64,000 nt of DNA from an uncultured Clostridia bacterium (GCA_945928865.1 CAMENZ010000004.1:62001-126000), one strand, 5' to 3'; positions 42,600 through 52,792 are shown, numbered from the stretch's first letter. The notes: generated by a model not told the origin, from the letters alone. Program-made: numbers and translations.

Positions 42600-44303
42600 T
42601 TACACAAGTTTAGCACTGTCAAAATCGTCTAACCACTTGCTAGCAGCGTCGCTAACTCTCCTTAAGCAATTTTCATCAAAAGGACTGTCTAAGTTAGCAT
42701 TTTCTAAAAGCTTAGTAAATACCTGACTTCCACCTTGTCTAGTATAAGCCATATAGTGCTTCCAAGCTTTGTCGAAATCTTCCTGCATCATTGACCAAAT
42801 TTCTAAGGCAACAGTCTGTGCTAAGCAATAATCTATATAGTAGAACGGCATTTCATATATATGAAGCTGTCTCTGCCAGCCCTCACCCTCTGAATAGAAA
42901 GGAATATCTCCATCCAACTTCATCCAAGGCTGATATATGCCAACTAATTCTTTCCATATATTATGTCTTTCTCTAGGTGTCATTTCAGGTTTTTCATAAA
43001 CCAAGTGTTGGAAGTGATCTACCATAGTTCCATAAGGAATAAATGTTAATGCAGAAGCCAAATGGCTATATTGGAATTTATCCTTGTCATCACCGAAGAA
43101 ATCTTCTGACCAAGGCCATGCTAAGAATTCCATACTCATAGAATGTACTTCACAACCTTCCATACTTGGCCAACGATATTCACTAGGGATTCTATCTCTA
43201 TTAGTATAATCTGCAAATCCGTGACCGGCCTCATGAGTAATTACAGTAACATCTCCTATAGTTCCGTTAAAGTTGGCGAAAATGAAAGGTACCTTATAGT
43301 CAGGTAAACCTGTACAATATCCACCACCTGCTTTTCCTTCAGTAGAAAGCACATCCATAAGCTCATTATCAAGCATCAAGTTGAAAAATTCAGAAGTTTC
43401 AGGAGAAAGTTCATCATAGAATTTCTTACCCGCCTTCAAAATATCTTCTGCACTTCCCTTAGGGCGTGGATTTCCTGAACGGAATTCCAAATTATTATCT
43501 GCATAGCTCATAGGATAGGACTTACCTAACCTTTCAGCCTGTTTCTTATAAATTTTTTCTGCTACAGGAACGATATAGTCTACAACTGCCTTACGGAATT
43601 TTTCTACATCTTTCTTATCATAACAATTTCTTCCCATACGATAATATCCTAATTGGATGAAATTATCATATCCCAGCTTCTTACCTATGGCATCTCTTTG
43701 ATGAACCATTTTATCGTATATATCATCCAGCTCTTTCTGATGTTCCTTATACCATCCGCCCTCAGCCTTCCAAGCCGCTAATCTCTTTTCGTCATCAGCA
43801 TTATCTTTAAAAGGTGTCATCTGAGATAAGGTATAAATTCCATCCATAAATGGAATCTGAGCAGAGGCAATTAAGTTCTGGTATGCCTGAGCCAAATCAT
43901 TTTCTTTCTGCATATCGGAAATGATTTCAGGAGAGAAACATTTTTGACTGATTTCAGCATTTATAAACATTAAATCCCCGTATTCCTTAGCAAAATCTGC
44001 TCTGAAAGGACTTTCTAACATAGCCTTCTTAAATTCCTGCTGATACTCCTCAATTTCAGGTCCTGCATTATTCCAGAAAGATACTTCCTCATCATAGAAT
44101 TTATCTCTTGTATCTATTGTATGTCTAACTTCTGCCAAAGTTGAAGCAGTATTAACATTATCTTGAAGCTTCTCTACTTCTAAGAAAATAGTTTTCGCCT
44201 CTTCATAAGTAGCAGCTTTATTAAACTTTTCAGTAAAACCTTTCAGTGCAGATTTAATTTCTTCTAAATTTTTACGCACATAAGGCATATCTTTAAATTT
44301 CAT
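42600..44303 (-). CDS. M3-family oligoendopeptidase (PepF-like)
   Basis: A 567-residue cytoplasmic zinc metallopeptidase. The zinc site is VITHEAGHGFADY (HExxH) with the third ligand in the following helix (MEGCEVHSMSMEFLAWPW). The N-terminal helical region is as in M3B oligopeptidases. It probably cleaves peptides brought in by the Opp system encoded just downstream, and may share its transcript. Confidence 0.93.
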   Translation of the reverse strand: MKFKDMPYVRKNLEEIKSALKGFTEKFNKAATYEEAKTIFLEVEKLQDNVNTASTLAEVRHTIDTRDKFYDEEVSFWNNAGPEIEEYQQEFKKAMLESPFRADFAKEYGDLMFINAEISQKCFSPEIISDMQKENDLAQAYQNLIASAQIPFMDGIYTLSQMTPFKDNADDEKRLAAWKAEGGWYKEHQKELDDIYDKMVHQRDAIGKKLGYDNFIQLGYYRMGRNCYDKKDVEKFRKAVVDYIVPVAEKIYKKQAERLGKSYPMSYADNNLEFRSGNPRPKGSAEDILKAGKKFYDELSPETSEFFNLMLDNELMDVLSTEGKAGGGYCTGLPDYKVPFIFANFNGTIGDVTVITHEAGHGFADYTNRDRIPSEYRWPSMEGCEVHSMSMEFLAWPWSEDFFGDDKDKFQYSHLASALTFIPYGTMVDHFQHLVYEKPEMTPRERHNIWKELVGIYQPWMKLDGDIPFYSEGEGWQRQLHIYEMPFYYIDYCLAQTVALEIWSMMQEDFDKAWKHYMAYTRQGGSQVFTKLLENANLDSPFDENCLRRVSDAASKWLDDFDSAKLV

Positions 44304-44325
44304 AATTTAGCCCCTTTCTTAAAAC

Positions 44326-44356
44326 GGCACTACAGTAAAACCTTTACTATAATGCC
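44326..44356 (-). promoter_or_regulatory. strong hairpin in the pepF 5' leader
   Basis: On the minus strand GGCATTATAGTAAA pairs with TTTACTGTAGTGCC over 14 positions (two G-U pairs) with a three-base loop. It starts about ten bases after the expected transcription start and ends 23 bases before the pepF ATG. It has no T-tract. It could protect the 5' end or affect initiation. Confidence 0.55.
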
Positions 44357-44365
44357 AACGGTGTT

Positions 44366-44394
44366 ATTTTACCACATTTATAGAACTTTAGCAA
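44366..44394 (-). promoter_or_regulatory. promoter of the pepF(-opp) transcript
   Basis: TTGCTA and TAAAAT on the minus strand with a 17-base spacer, about 65 bases before pepF. Confidence 0.6.
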
Positions 44395-44473
44395 GTATTA
44401 GAGCATTATTAAATCCCTATTTTTTTTTGGGTTTTTTGTTTTTGAACACAATGACTTTATCGTAGTAAAGTAA

Positions 44474-44529
44474 AAAGCTGACTTTGCCAAGGGCGACATT
44501 AACTATAAAACCCTTACAAAATCAGCTTT
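44474..44529 (-). terminator. terminator of the prfA-to-bfd operon
   Basis: AAAGCTGATTTTG pairs with CAAAGTCAGCTTT around a loop with an AGGG/CCCT inner stem, followed on the minus strand by TTAC. It lies about 35 bases after the BFD-like gene. Confidence 0.7.
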
Positions 44530-44564
44530 CTTTAATTTTTCATCACTTTAATATGCATTTAAAT

Positions 44565-44768
44565 TTATGCATTTGTGCCCCAAACAATATCTATAATCTG
44601 CTGTAAATCTTCTCTACAACCACCACATTTATTGCCTGCATTGGCAGTTTGTGCCAGCACATCTACGTCTGTAATACGATTTTTTCTTATAATATCTTCA
44701 ATTTCACCCTTAGATTTTCCTCTACAAGGGCAAACTATGAAGTCTCTATCTTTATTTCTCATATCCAT
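44565..44768 (-). CDS. BFD-like [2Fe-2S]-binding protein
   Basis: A 67-residue protein with four cysteines in the bacterioferritin-associated ferredoxin pattern: FIVCPCRGKSKGEIED and GNKCGGCREDLQQII. Such domains carry a [2Fe-2S] cluster in electron transfer or iron release. The ATG at 44768 is preferred because GAAAGGAG lies nine bases upstream; an in-frame ATG at 44777 overlaps that site. It is the last gene after tyrS, with no obvious link to it. Confidence 0.82.
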   Translation of the reverse strand: MDMRNKDRDFIVCPCRGKSKGEIEDIIRKNRITDVDVLAQTANAGNKCGGCREDLQQIIDIVWGTNA

Positions 44769-44801
44769 AAAGACCATCTCCTTTCAAGTGCTTTTTATAA
44801 C

Positions 44802-46145
44802 CTATATTAACTCTACCATCTGGAATTTTTTCTTTCCTTTTTGGATGAGCAACTTGCCTTCTTCATCAAACATATCGACAGTGACCATAAGTTTCTTATC
44901 TGTAACCTTTTCTCCGGCAACTGTAAGACCACCCTGTTCGATAGTTCTGAAACCTTCAGAGGTGTTAGGTACTAATTTTAATTCTTTTATCAAAGTTATT
45001 ATTCCCATACCTTCACCCTCAAAATCCGCCCTCGCAAGCTTTGTATGAGGAATGTTTGTCATATCTCCGCCACCGCTAAATGCCGCCCTTGCTCCGTCTA
45101 GGGCTTTCTTAGCTTCTTCTTCACCATGCACCAGCTTAGTAACCTCATATGCCAAAATCTCCTTAGCCTTATTTATTTCTGCACCGGGAAGATTGGATAA
45201 TCTTTCAACTTCTTCCATCGGTAAGAAAGTCAACATCCTTAAGCACTTATTAACATCTGCATCTGCCACATTTCTCCAGTACTGGAAAAATTCATAAGGC
45301 GGAGTCTTTTCTGCCTTAAGCCATAAAGCCCCTTTGGCAGTTTTGCCCATCTTCTGACCCTCAGAATTAGTTAAAAGGGAGAATGTCATGCCATAAACTT
45401 CCTTGCCTGTAACCTTTCTTGTAAGATCTACACCACCTATAATATTAGACCACTGGTCATTGCCGCCGAACTCGATTTTTACATCAAAGTCTCTGGCCAT
45501 AACCATAAAATCATAGGACTGCATAAGCATATAATTCAGCTCAAACATAGTAAGACCGCCTTCACGCTCCATCCTTTGTTTGAAACATTCCGCTCTAAGC
45601 ATAGTATTTACATTAAATAGGGAACCGATTTCTCTGATAAAATCAATATAGTTAAGAGGTCTAAGCCATCTTGCATTATTTACTGCCACAGCCTTGCCCT
45701 CAGCCGGCTTCTTGTTTTCATGTCCCGGCTTATTAACACCTTCATTTCCCACATACTGCCATTCATCGTCAAACTCTAAGAATTGATCAAACAAACCCTT
45801 AAATTGCTGGCAATTATGTTCAATAGTTTCAACAGTCATAAGCTGACGCATATCAGATCTTCCGGAAGGATCTCCTACCATGCCCGTACCTCCACCGATT
45901 AAAACCACCGGTGTATGTCCGAATTTCTGCATATACATCATTATAATCACCTGCATAAAATGTCCTACATGAAGACAGTCTGCAGTTGGATCAAAGCCTA
46001 TGTAAAATTTAACTTTTTCATTTTTTAAAAGTTCTCTTATTTTTTCTTCATTGGTTGACTGCTCTATGAAGCCTCTTTCTTTTAACACATCATAGGCATT
46101 GTCAAACTTACTTACCGTATCCGGTATAAGCTTGGATATATCCAC
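44802..46145 (-). CDS. tyrS: tyrosyl-tRNA synthetase
   Basis: 447 residues: class I core with GFDPTADCLHVGHFM (HIGH-like), tyrosine-binding region SYDFMVMARDFDVKIEFGGNDQW, KMSKS-like GQKMGKTAKGALW, and a C-terminal S4-type RNA-binding domain (GGLTVAGEKVTDKKLMV). There is no T-box leader; it follows upp by 26 bases in an operon. Confidence 0.95.
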   Translation of the reverse strand: MDISKLIPDTVSKFDNAYDVLKERGFIEQSTNEEKIRELLKNEKVKFYIGFDPTADCLHVGHFMQVIIMMYMQKFGHTPVVLIGGGTGMVGDPSGRSDMRQLMTVETIEHNCQQFKGLFDQFLEFDDEWQYVGNEGVNKPGHENKKPAEGKAVAVNNARWLRPLNYIDFIREIGSLFNVNTMLRAECFKQRMEREGGLTMFELNYMLMQSYDFMVMARDFDVKIEFGGNDQWSNIIGGVDLTRKVTGKEVYGMTFSLLTNSEGQKMGKTAKGALWLKAEKTPPYEFFQYWRNVADADVNKCLRMLTFLPMEEVERLSNLPGAEINKAKEILAYEVTKLVHGEEEAKKALDGARAAFSGGGDMTNIPHTKLARADFEGEGMGIITLIKELKLVPNTSEGFRTIEQGGLTVAGEKVTDKKLMVTVDMFDEEGKLLIQKGKKKFQMVELI

Positions 46146-46171
46146 TTTCTTCCTCCTACCCTTAGCTGCTT

Positions 46172-46801
46172 CTATTTTGTTCCAAATAACCTATCTCCGG
46201 CATCGCCTAAGCCGGGAACGATATAAGCAGATTCATTTAATTTTTCATCCTGCATAGCAATATAAATGTCTACATCCGGATGAGCGTCTTGAAGCGCCTT
46301 TATACCTTCCGGTGCAGCTATCAAGCACATAAATTTAATATTCTTTCCGCCCCTCTGCTTTATGGATTCAATAGCATCTATTGCAGAACCGCCTGTTGCA
46401 AGCATAGGGTCAACTACAAAAATATATCTCTTTTCAATATCTGAAGGTAATTTACAATAATATTCTACAGGTTTATGAGTCGCCGGATCTCTATAAAGAC
46501 CTACATGACCTACCTTAGCATTTGGATAAAGTGCCAACATACCATCTACGAAACCTAAGCCTGCTCTTAAAATTGGAATAATAGCAATGTCTTCACCCTT
46601 TAACATTTTCTGTGTAGTCTTACATATAGGAGTTTCAATTTCCACATCCATCAAAGGCAAATCTCTGGTAGCTTCATAACCCATAAGTGTTACAATTTCC
46701 TTAGCTAATTCTCTAAATTCCTTATTATTTGTATCGGTTCTTCTCATTAAAGTAACCTTGTGTTGAATTAACGGATGATCAAATACTAATACTTTTCCCA
46801 T
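46172..46801 (-). CDS. upp: uracil phosphoribosyltransferase
   Basis: 209 residues. Makes UMP from uracil and PRPP. Diagnostic segments are [16 protein letters not shown], the PRPP loop [19 protein letters not shown], and the uracil-binding C-terminus [14 protein letters not shown]. It follows rpiB in the operon. Confidence 0.96.
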   Translation of the reverse strand: MGKVLVFDHPLIQHKVTLMRRTDTNNKEFRELAKEIVTLMGYEATRDLPLMDVEIETPICKTTQKMLKGEDIAIIPILRAGLGFVDGMLALYPNAKVGHVGLYRDPATHKPVEYYCKLPSDIEKRYIFVVDPMLATGGSAIDAIESIKQRGGKNIKFMCLIAAPEGIKALQDAHPDVDIYIAMQDEKLNESAYIVPGLGDAGDRLFGTK

Positions 46802-46828
46802 TATTTTTCTCCTTTTCTTTCTTAAAAC

Positions 46829-47266
46829 CTACTCTGCATCTAACATATCCACTCTTCTCTGGTGTCTTCCGCCCTCAAAATCCGTCTTTAACCACTCATC
46901 TACTATCCGACAAGCTAATTCCGGCGAAGTCGTTCTACCACCTAAAGAAATCATATTGGCATTATTATGTTGCTTAGTTAAATGTGCCATTTCTACAGAA
47001 GTACAAAGTCCACACCTAACACCCTTAACCTTATTGGCTGCAATGGAAATTCCTATTCCTGTACCACAAAATACGATTCCCAAATCCGCCTTTTTAGAAG
47101 CTACCGCTTCTCCACAAAGCTTACCATAAACAGGATAATCTACGGATTCCTCCGAATTAGTTCCTAAGTCTACCATTTTAATATCCTTATAATTTTCTCT
47201 TATATGGTTTTTTACCGCTTCTTTTAAAGAGTAACCACCATGGTCACAGCCTAATGCTAAAATCAT
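46829..47266 (-). CDS. rpiB: ribose-5-phosphate isomerase B
   Basis: 145 residues of the RpiB/LacAB family, interconverting ribose 5-phosphate and ribulose 5-phosphate. ALGCDHGGYSLKE, the catalytic cysteine in GIVFCGTGIGISIAANKV and the HNNANMISLGGR block are present. The pairing rpiB-upp is common in Firmicutes. Confidence 0.94.
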   Translation of the reverse strand: MILALGCDHGGYSLKEAVKNHIRENYKDIKMVDLGTNSEESVDYPVYGKLCGEAVASKKADLGIVFCGTGIGISIAANKVKGVRCGLCTSVEMAHLTKQHNNANMISLGGRTTSPELACRIVDEWLKTDFEGGRHQRRVDMLDAE

Positions 47267-47309
47267 ATTTTGCCTTCCTTTCCATTTTAATAAGTTTAAT
47301 TTTCAAAAT

Positions 47310-48305
47310 TTATATTTCGATTATATTATAGCCGGCAGACTTGAACATTCTATTCATCACTGCCATACCCACTCCCTCTTCTTTAAGAGCCGCTGCTAAA
47401 ATAACATCTACACCTTTTTTATCACAATCCCTGAGCCTGCTAAAAAATTCATGAGCCGCTTTCTCAGGTTCAGTTTCATCGAAAATAATAATTTCTATTT
47501 TCTGTCCATTCTTTATTCTCTTCATTTTTTCTTCAGCCATAGCCAAAGAAACTTTCTCTCTGTCACCTCTGTATATGACCATTTCAGCCTTGGGAGCATA
47601 ATGCTTATATTTCATTCCCGGTGCCTTAGGCTTAAATTCTCCCTTAACGCCCTCTCTAAGGCTAGGGTCTATCCTGACTTCCTTATTTAATGCCTCTGAA
47701 ATTTCTTTTTCCGTAACTATGCCCGGCCTTAGAATCATGGGAATTTCTTCTGTCATATCTAACACCGTAGATTCTATACCCACTTGGCAATCCTTACCTT
47801 CTATAATTGCATCCACCCTGCCATAAAGGTCATCTATAACATGACTAACCTTTGTAGGGCTTGGCTTGCCGGAAAGGTTGGCACTAGGTGCTGCTATGGG
47901 GCAGGTAGATTTTGAAATAAGACTTAAGGCTATAGGGTCAGAAGGGAATCTAACTGCTACCGTATCAAGTCCACCGGTCGTTACCTTAGGAACTATATTT
48001 TTGGCATGACACACCATAGTTAAAGGTCCCGGCCAGAATTTTTCTGCCAAAATCTCCATATCCCTACTTATACGGTCAGTCAGCTTAGATAAATCCTCCA
48101 TACCGGCTATATGAACTATCATAGGATTATCTGAGGGTCTGCCTTTAGCACTATATACCTTACCTACAGCTTCAGGGTTTAAAGCATCAGCTCCCAGTCC
48201 ATACACAGTTTCTGTAGGAAATGCTACTAATCCCCCATTTTTCAGGATTTTAGCCCCCTCTTCTATTTCTTCATTTGTCGTACCTAAAATCTTAGTGTTT
48301 ATCAT
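47310..48305 (-). CDS. L-threonylcarbamoyladenylate synthase (Sua5/YwlC type)
   Basis: 331 residues: a YrdC domain (KNGGLVAFPTETVYGLGADAL, KGRPSDNPMIVHI, PIAAPSANLSGKPSPT) and the C-terminal Sua5 domain (KAPGMKYKHYAPKAEMV ...). It makes threonylcarbamoyl-AMP for tRNA t6A37. It starts three bases after prfA. The gene prmC, which usually sits between the two, is missing. Confidence 0.93.
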   Translation of the reverse strand: MINTKILGTTNEEIEEGAKILKNGGLVAFPTETVYGLGADALNPEAVGKVYSAKGRPSDNPMIVHIAGMEDLSKLTDRISRDMEILAEKFWPGPLTMVCHAKNIVPKVTTGGLDTVAVRFPSDPIALSLISKSTCPIAAPSANLSGKPSPTKVSHVIDDLYGRVDAIIEGKDCQVGIESTVLDMTEEIPMILRPGIVTEKEISEALNKEVRIDPSLREGVKGEFKPKAPGMKYKHYAPKAEMVIYRGDREKVSLAMAEEKMKRIKNGQKIEIIIFDETEPEKAAHEFFSRLRDCDKKGVDVILAAALKEEGVGMAVMNRMFKSAGYNIIEI

Positions 48306-48308
48306 TTT

Positions 48309-49370
48309 CTATAAATTCTTCATTCTTTCTGCTTGATCTCCGGTAATTAAACCGTCAATGATGCTATCGATTTCACCATCTAAAAAGCTATCTAATTTGT
48401 ATATTGTAAGACCTATTCTATGGTCTGTAACTCTTCCCTGTGGGAAATTATAGGTTCTAATTCTTTCGGAACGGTCTCCGGAACCTACTTGGGATCTTCT
48501 ATCCGCTGAAATAGCATCGTTTTGTTCCTTAAGCATCATATCATAAAGTCTAGCCTTAAGAACCTTCATAGCTTTTTCTTTATTCTTTATCTGAGACTTT
48601 TCGTCCTGACAGGTTACCACTAAACCTGACGGAATATGAGTAAGTCGAACAGCAGAGTCCGTTGTATTAACGCACTGTCCACCATGCCCGGAGGATCTGT
48701 ATACATCCACTCTTACATCGTTAGGATCTATCTGAACCTCTACATCATCTACTTCAGGAAGAACCGCTATAGTGGCTGCGGAAGTGTGAACTCTTCCGGA
48801 AGACTCCGTTTCAGGAACTCTCTGAACTCTATGAGTACCTGACTCATATTTCATTCTGGAATAAGCACCTTTTCCCTTAATCATGACTTCTGCTTCCTTA
48901 ATTCCACCTATTTCAGTTTCATTGGCATCTATGACTTCTGCTTTCCAACCCCTTCTTTCAGCATATCTAAGATACATTCTAAGTAAATCTTTACCGAAAA
49001 GTGCTGCCTCATCTCCACCTGTACCTGCACGGACTTCTAAAATTACATTCTTTTCATCATTAGGGTCTTTAGGCAAAAGTAGAATCTTAAGAGCTTCTTC
49101 TAACTCAGGAATTTTGCCTTCTAAATCTGAAAGCTCCATTTTAGCCAATTCCTTAAGTTCTTCATCTCCTAAGGAAAGCATTTCCTTAGCTTCTGCTATA
49201 GATTCCTTAGTTTTCTTATATTCCGTATATTTAGAAACAATAGGTTCCATTTCACCCATTTCTTTTATGTGCTTCTGCCATAGAGGTTGATTGTTTATAA
49301 CCTCAGGGTCAGAAACCTTCATAGAAAGTTCTTCATATTTTTCTAAGATAAAATCTAATTTATCAAACAT
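48309..49370 (-). CDS. prfA: peptide chain release factor 1
   Basis: 353 residues. RF1 reads UAA and UAG and triggers peptide release. The GGQ motif is in [19 protein letters not shown], and [20 protein letters not shown] and the anticodon-mimic region follow the family. It is the first gene of the operon with ywlC, rpiB, upp, tyrS and bfd. A possible promoter with a TAAAAT -10 and a poor -35 lies about 75 bases upstream. Confidence 0.96.
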   Translation of the reverse strand: MFDKLDFILEKYEELSMKVSDPEVINNQPLWQKHIKEMGEMEPIVSKYTEYKKTKESIAEAKEMLSLGDEELKELAKMELSDLEGKIPELEEALKILLLPKDPNDEKNVILEVRAGTGGDEAALFGKDLLRMYLRYAERRGWKAEVIDANETEIGGIKEAEVMIKGKGAYSRMKYESGTHRVQRVPETESSGRVHTSAATIAVLPEVDDVEVQIDPNDVRVDVYRSSGHGGQCVNTTDSAVRLTHIPSGLVVTCQDEKSQIKNKEKAMKVLKARLYDMMLKEQNDAISADRRSQVGSGDRSERIRTYNFPQGRVTDHRIGLTIYKLDSFLDGEIDSIIDGLITGDQAERMKNL

Positions 49371-49501
49371 ATTTTCTCCTTATATAACTATTAATTACAT
49401 TTTCCATAACTTAAAATTGATAATTTTCTAAATATTCATTTTACCATAAAAACCCTGCTTTGAAAACACGAAACAAGGACTTTTTTTATCAAAAATACAA
49501 A

Positions 49502-49541
49502 ATACGGTAAAACACAGGCTATTTTCTGTGTCTTACCGTAT
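49502..49541 (-). terminator. terminator downstream of the thiolase gene
   Basis: ATACGGTAA pairs with TTACCGTAT and an inner ACACAG/CTGTGT stem completes the hairpin. On the minus strand it is followed by TTTTGTATTTTTG. It lies past the fic-like fragment. Confidence 0.85.
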
Positions 49542-49579
49542 AAATATCACTTTAATCAATTTCAGTTTAACAGTTTAAA

Positions 49580-49669
49580 TTAAAGTTCCCCAGCCTTTTT
49601 CTTGCTTATACGCTCTTCTTCACGGGCAAGGTCGACTGAATTATCAAGCCCAAGTTTGTTTTCAATCAT
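49580..49669 (-). pseudogene. fragment resembling the N-terminus of a Fic-family protein
   Basis: A 29-codon frame (MIENKLGLDNSVDLAREEER, then I-S-K-K-K-A-G-E-L, stop) resembles the opening of Fic/cell-filamentation proteins as I recall them. The reading frame continues upstream without a stop to about 49717 (T-V-K-S-A-Y-Q-K-L-R-K-V-R-E-P). The catalytic HxFx(D/E)GNGR region is absent. It is best read as the stub of a deleted AMPylation-type gene. The rest of 49371-49739 holds only the terminator and the prfA upstream region. Confidence 0.5.
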
Positions 49670-49738
49670 AGGTTCCCTTACCTTTCTCAGTTTCTGATAA
49701 GCAGATTTTACCGTCTAATTACTATTTAACTTAAATTC

Positions 49739-50917
49739 TTATCTTTCTACGATTAAAGCAGTTCCCATTCCACCGCCTATGCAAAGAGTTGCAAGACCGT
49801 ATTTGGAATCTCTTCTAACCATTTCATAAATTAAGGAAATAAGAATTCTAGTTCCGGAAGCTCCGATAGGGTGTCCTAAAGCGATAGCTCCACCGTTTAC
49901 ATTAGTCTTTTCAGGATCTAAGCCTAAGTCTTTTCTAACTGCTAAAGACTGAGCTGCGAAAGCTTCGTTAGCTTCTACTAAATCCATATCAGCAATTGTA
50001 AGTCCGGCTTTTTCTAAAGCTTTCTGAGAAGAAGGAACCGGTCCAACTCCCATGATAGAAGGATCTACACCTGCAGATGCATAAGATTTAATTGTGCAAA
50101 GAGGCTTAAGTCCTAATTCATCAGCTTTTTCCTTAGACATTACTACTACAGCAGCACCGGCATCATTGATTCCGGAAGCGTTTGCAGCAGTTACAATACC
50201 GTCTTTCTTGAAAGCAGGTTTTAATTTAGCAACCTTATCAATAGTAGTACCGAACTTAGGGAACTCATCAGTATCAAAAATGATTGGATCACCCTTTTTC
50301 TGTGGAATTTCTACAGGTACGATTTCATCTTTAAACTTTCCTGCCTTAATAGCTTCTTCTGCTCTATTCTGAGAAATTACGGAGAATTCATCTAATTCTT
50401 CTCTTGTAAGTCCCCACTGTTCAGCAACATTTTCAGCTGTAATACCCATGTGGTATCCGGCAAAAGCATCTGTAAGACCGTCATTTACCATCATATCGAT
50501 CATCTGAGTATTACCCATTCTTGCTCCCCATCTTGAAGAAGGAACAGCATAAGCTGTTGCAGACATATTTTCTGCTCCACCTGCTACTACGATATCAGCA
50601 TCGCCTGCCTTAATAATCTGTGCAGCTAATTCTACTGCTCTTAAACCTGAACCACAAACCTTATTTATTGTGAATGCAGGTGTTTCGATTGGAAGACCTG
50701 CGTCTAATGTCATTTGTCTTGCTACATTCTGACCTAATCCACCCTGTAAAACAGCTCCCATTACTACTTCTTCAACCATTTCAGGCTTAATTCCGGCTCT
50801 TTCAATAGCTGCCTTAATAGCGATAGCTCCTAACTGTCTTGTAGGTACTCCTTTTAAAGTTCCTCCAAAGCTTCCCATAGGTGTTCTAACAGCACTAACA
50901 ATTACAACTTCTCTCAT
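49739..50917 (-). CDS. acetyl-CoA C-acetyltransferase (thiolase)
   Basis: 392 residues. Condenses two acetyl-CoA to acetoacetyl-CoA (or the reverse). The acylated cysteine is in [14 protein letters not shown], the His/Cys pair in [11 protein letters not shown] and [14 protein letters not shown]. The ATG at 50917 has AAGGAGG eight bases upstream; the frame opens at a TTG at 50938 that lies in that site. It stands alone, without the butyrate-pathway genes often found next to it. Confidence 0.94.
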   Translation of the reverse strand: MREVVIVSAVRTPMGSFGGTLKGVPTRQLGAIAIKAAIERAGIKPEMVEEVVMGAVLQGGLGQNVARQMTLDAGLPIETPAFTINKVCGSGLRAVELAAQIIKAGDADIVVAGGAENMSATAYAVPSSRWGARMGNTQMIDMMVNDGLTDAFAGYHMGITAENVAEQWGLTREELDEFSVISQNRAEEAIKAGKFKDEIVPVEIPQKKGDPIIFDTDEFPKFGTTIDKVAKLKPAFKKDGIVTAANASGINDAGAAVVVMSKEKADELGLKPLCTIKSYASAGVDPSIMGVGPVPSSQKALEKAGLTIADMDLVEANEAFAAQSLAVRKDLGLDPEKTNVNGGAIALGHPIGASGTRILISLIYEMVRRDSKYGLATLCIGGGMGTALIVER

Positions 50918-50969
50918 TTTTAACTCCTCCTTGGGCAAAACCCATTTTGTAAAATTTAATACTATATAT

Positions 50970-50997
50970 ATAATACCACATCGACCCTTAAAATCAA
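50970..50997 (-). promoter_or_regulatory. promoter of the thiolase gene
   Basis: TTGATT and TATTAT on the minus strand with a 16-base spacer, about 50 bases before the start. Confidence 0.55.
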
Positions 50998-51081
50998 CCC
51001 CTTAGCAAATTTTTTATGTCTTATGGCACTATTTTGATATTTTTTTAACATTATCTGAAATGCTTTTATGTTTTCTCGCCT

Positions 51082-52032
51082 TTACCTTAAAAATCTTGCG
51101 GAGTATTTTTCTCCCATTTCATAAGGTTTATAACCTAATTTAGACTGTCTTAAATTTTCCAGTCCCATATCTTCTTCACGATTTACATACTTGGTTTCAG
51201 GGGGTAAGCGTTTTACAAATTCATTATTTATAGCTTGATAAAGACCCCTAATCCTGTCATCCGCCTTTTCTACATGAACGATAACCGTTTCCTTATCTGT
51301 ACTTCTGGCAAACTCACCTATAGTAACAGCCACAATCTCCCCATCTATTCTTATAATACCTGTTAAAAGCCCTTTTCCGACAAATTTCAAAAGTTCCTTT
51401 ACAGCCTCATTTTCCTGTTCTAAAATTTCCTTCCACTCTTCCGGAGTTTCCCCCAGTTTATATTCATTTTTATAATAAATATATTCTAATATTTCAGGAA
51501 CCATTTCAGGAGTAGCCTCTTCATAGGTAAATTCATAATTTTTAAGAAAATAATTCAGATGATTCTTCTTATTATGAAGTTTTCTCCCCTTTAAAAATTC
51601 CAAGTCTTCCCTCAAATAAATATAATCGTCATCATCTCTTTCATGCTCAATCATAACTTCACCGCAGTAACATTCCTTAAGATAATGAACCAGATGTCCG
51701 GGAATTAAGCCAATTCTAAGTTCTTGACCCTTTTCTCTAAAAATTTCTCTCGCCTTAGTAATAGTCTCACAAAATTTCTTTTGATCATACTCTCCGGTTT
51801 TAGTACAAGGAAAGGACATTACATATTCTTTAGGTTCTACATCCGAATCACTTAAAGCGGAAACACATAAATAATCACCTATAATTTCCCAAGAAATTTT
51901 ATGAGTATTTCGCCATATATAATTCGCCAGAAAAGTATGTCCCGAAGATTTGTAATCATAGCCATCAAAATAACTACTAACTTCTTTGATTTCCTCTTCG
52001 CTTAAATTATCAAAACTATTTTTAAAAATCAT
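51082..52032 (-). CDS. DUF2156 (GNAT-fold, aminoacyl-phosphatidylglycerol synthase-like) protein
   Basis: 316 residues matching the DUF2156 family, which shares the tandem GNAT fold of lysyl-phosphatidylglycerol synthase: NYIWRNTHKISWEIIGDYLC, LKGRKLHNKKNHLNYFLKNY and LLTGIIRIDGEIVAVTIGE. No membrane part is present, so it is a soluble acyl- or aminoacyl-transferase of unknown substrate. It overlaps the end of surE by 11 bases. Confidence 0.85.
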   Translation of the reverse strand: MIFKNSFDNLSEEEIKEVSSYFDGYDYKSSGHTFLANYIWRNTHKISWEIIGDYLCVSALSDSDVEPKEYVMSFPCTKTGEYDQKKFCETITKAREIFREKGQELRIGLIPGHLVHYLKECYCGEVMIEHERDDDDYIYLREDLEFLKGRKLHNKKNHLNYFLKNYEFTYEEATPEMVPEILEYIYYKNEYKLGETPEEWKEILEQENEAVKELLKFVGKGLLTGIIRIDGEIVAVTIGEFARSTDKETVIVHVEKADDRIRGLYQAINNEFVKRLPPETKYVNREEDMGLENLRQSKLGYKPYEMGEKYSARFLR

Positions 52033-52792
52033 TTTCTTTCATCCATCTCCTTAAAGCCTCCGACTCCTCATAATCGTTTAAGTCGTAAGCCATAACTCCC
52101 ATAGTGGCATATCCTTCTTTAATAGCGATAACATCCGCCTCTTCATGCCATCTAGGATCTACATCATAAGAATCTGAGTGAGTATATTCTATATTCCCAT
52201 CTTCATCTAATTCTATTTTATATTCCTCTGAATATTCAACAAAATCCAATCTTCCAACCTTTACACCTTTGATTTTCTCCTTTGGTAAATTAGGTGTATT
52301 TATGTTCACTAAGGCCCTTTTTCCCTTTAACCCCATAGCAAAATCCGCCGCCTTAAGAGCTAATTCACAAGCATAACCAAACTCTTCCGCCTTATGACTT
52401 TCTACTGAAACCGCCACCGAAGGAATACCGGCTACCATACCTTCATACGCCGCAGAAACCGTACCCGAATAAACCGTATCAGAACCTAAATTACCACCAT
52501 GATTTATACCTGTATAAACCATGTGGATAGGTATGTTTTGTTCCTTCAAAATATTGATTCCCCCTCTAACGCAATCTGCCGGAGTTCCATCAACCCCATA
52601 AGCCATTTCTGCATTAGGGAAATCCTGCTTAATCAATTTAAAACTTTTTCCTGTAGTAAGGGCGTGGCTGAAAGCACTTCTTTGACCTAGAGGGGAAAAA
52701 ACATACACCTTTCCCATAGTGCTTAAGGCTTCCACCAAACGCCTTATTCCCACTGCGTTTATTCCATCATCGTTTGCAACTAATATATTCAT
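52022..52792 (-). CDS. surE: 5'/3'-nucleotidase SurE
   Basis: 256 residues; a metal-dependent nucleoside monophosphatase. The N-terminus ILVANDDGINAVGIRRL contains the metal-binding NDDG, followed by SPLGQRSAFSHALT, GTPADCVRGGI and SGTVSAAYEGM. It overlaps the sir2 stop by four bases and the DUF2156 gene by eleven. Confidence 0.95.
   Translation of the reverse strand: MNILVANDDGINAVGIRRLVEALSTMGKVYVFSPLGQRSAFSHALTTGKSFKLIKQDFPNAEMAYGVDGTPADCVRGGINILKEQNIPIHMVYTGINHGGNLGSDTVYSGTVSAAYEGMVAGIPSVAVSVESHKAEEFGYACELALKAADFAMGLKGKRALVNINTPNLPKEKIKGVKVGRLDFVEYSEEYKIELDEDGNIEYTHSDSYDVDPRWHEEADVIAIKEGYATMGVMAYDLNDYEESEALRRWMKENDF

Noticed and set aside
46145..46172. T-box riboswitch before tyrS
   Set aside because: Only 26 bases separate upp and tyrS, too short for a T-box.
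49371..49500. Possible second terminator CCTTGTTT...AAAGCAGGG
   Set aside because: Pairing is poor and it lies in the prfA promoter region.
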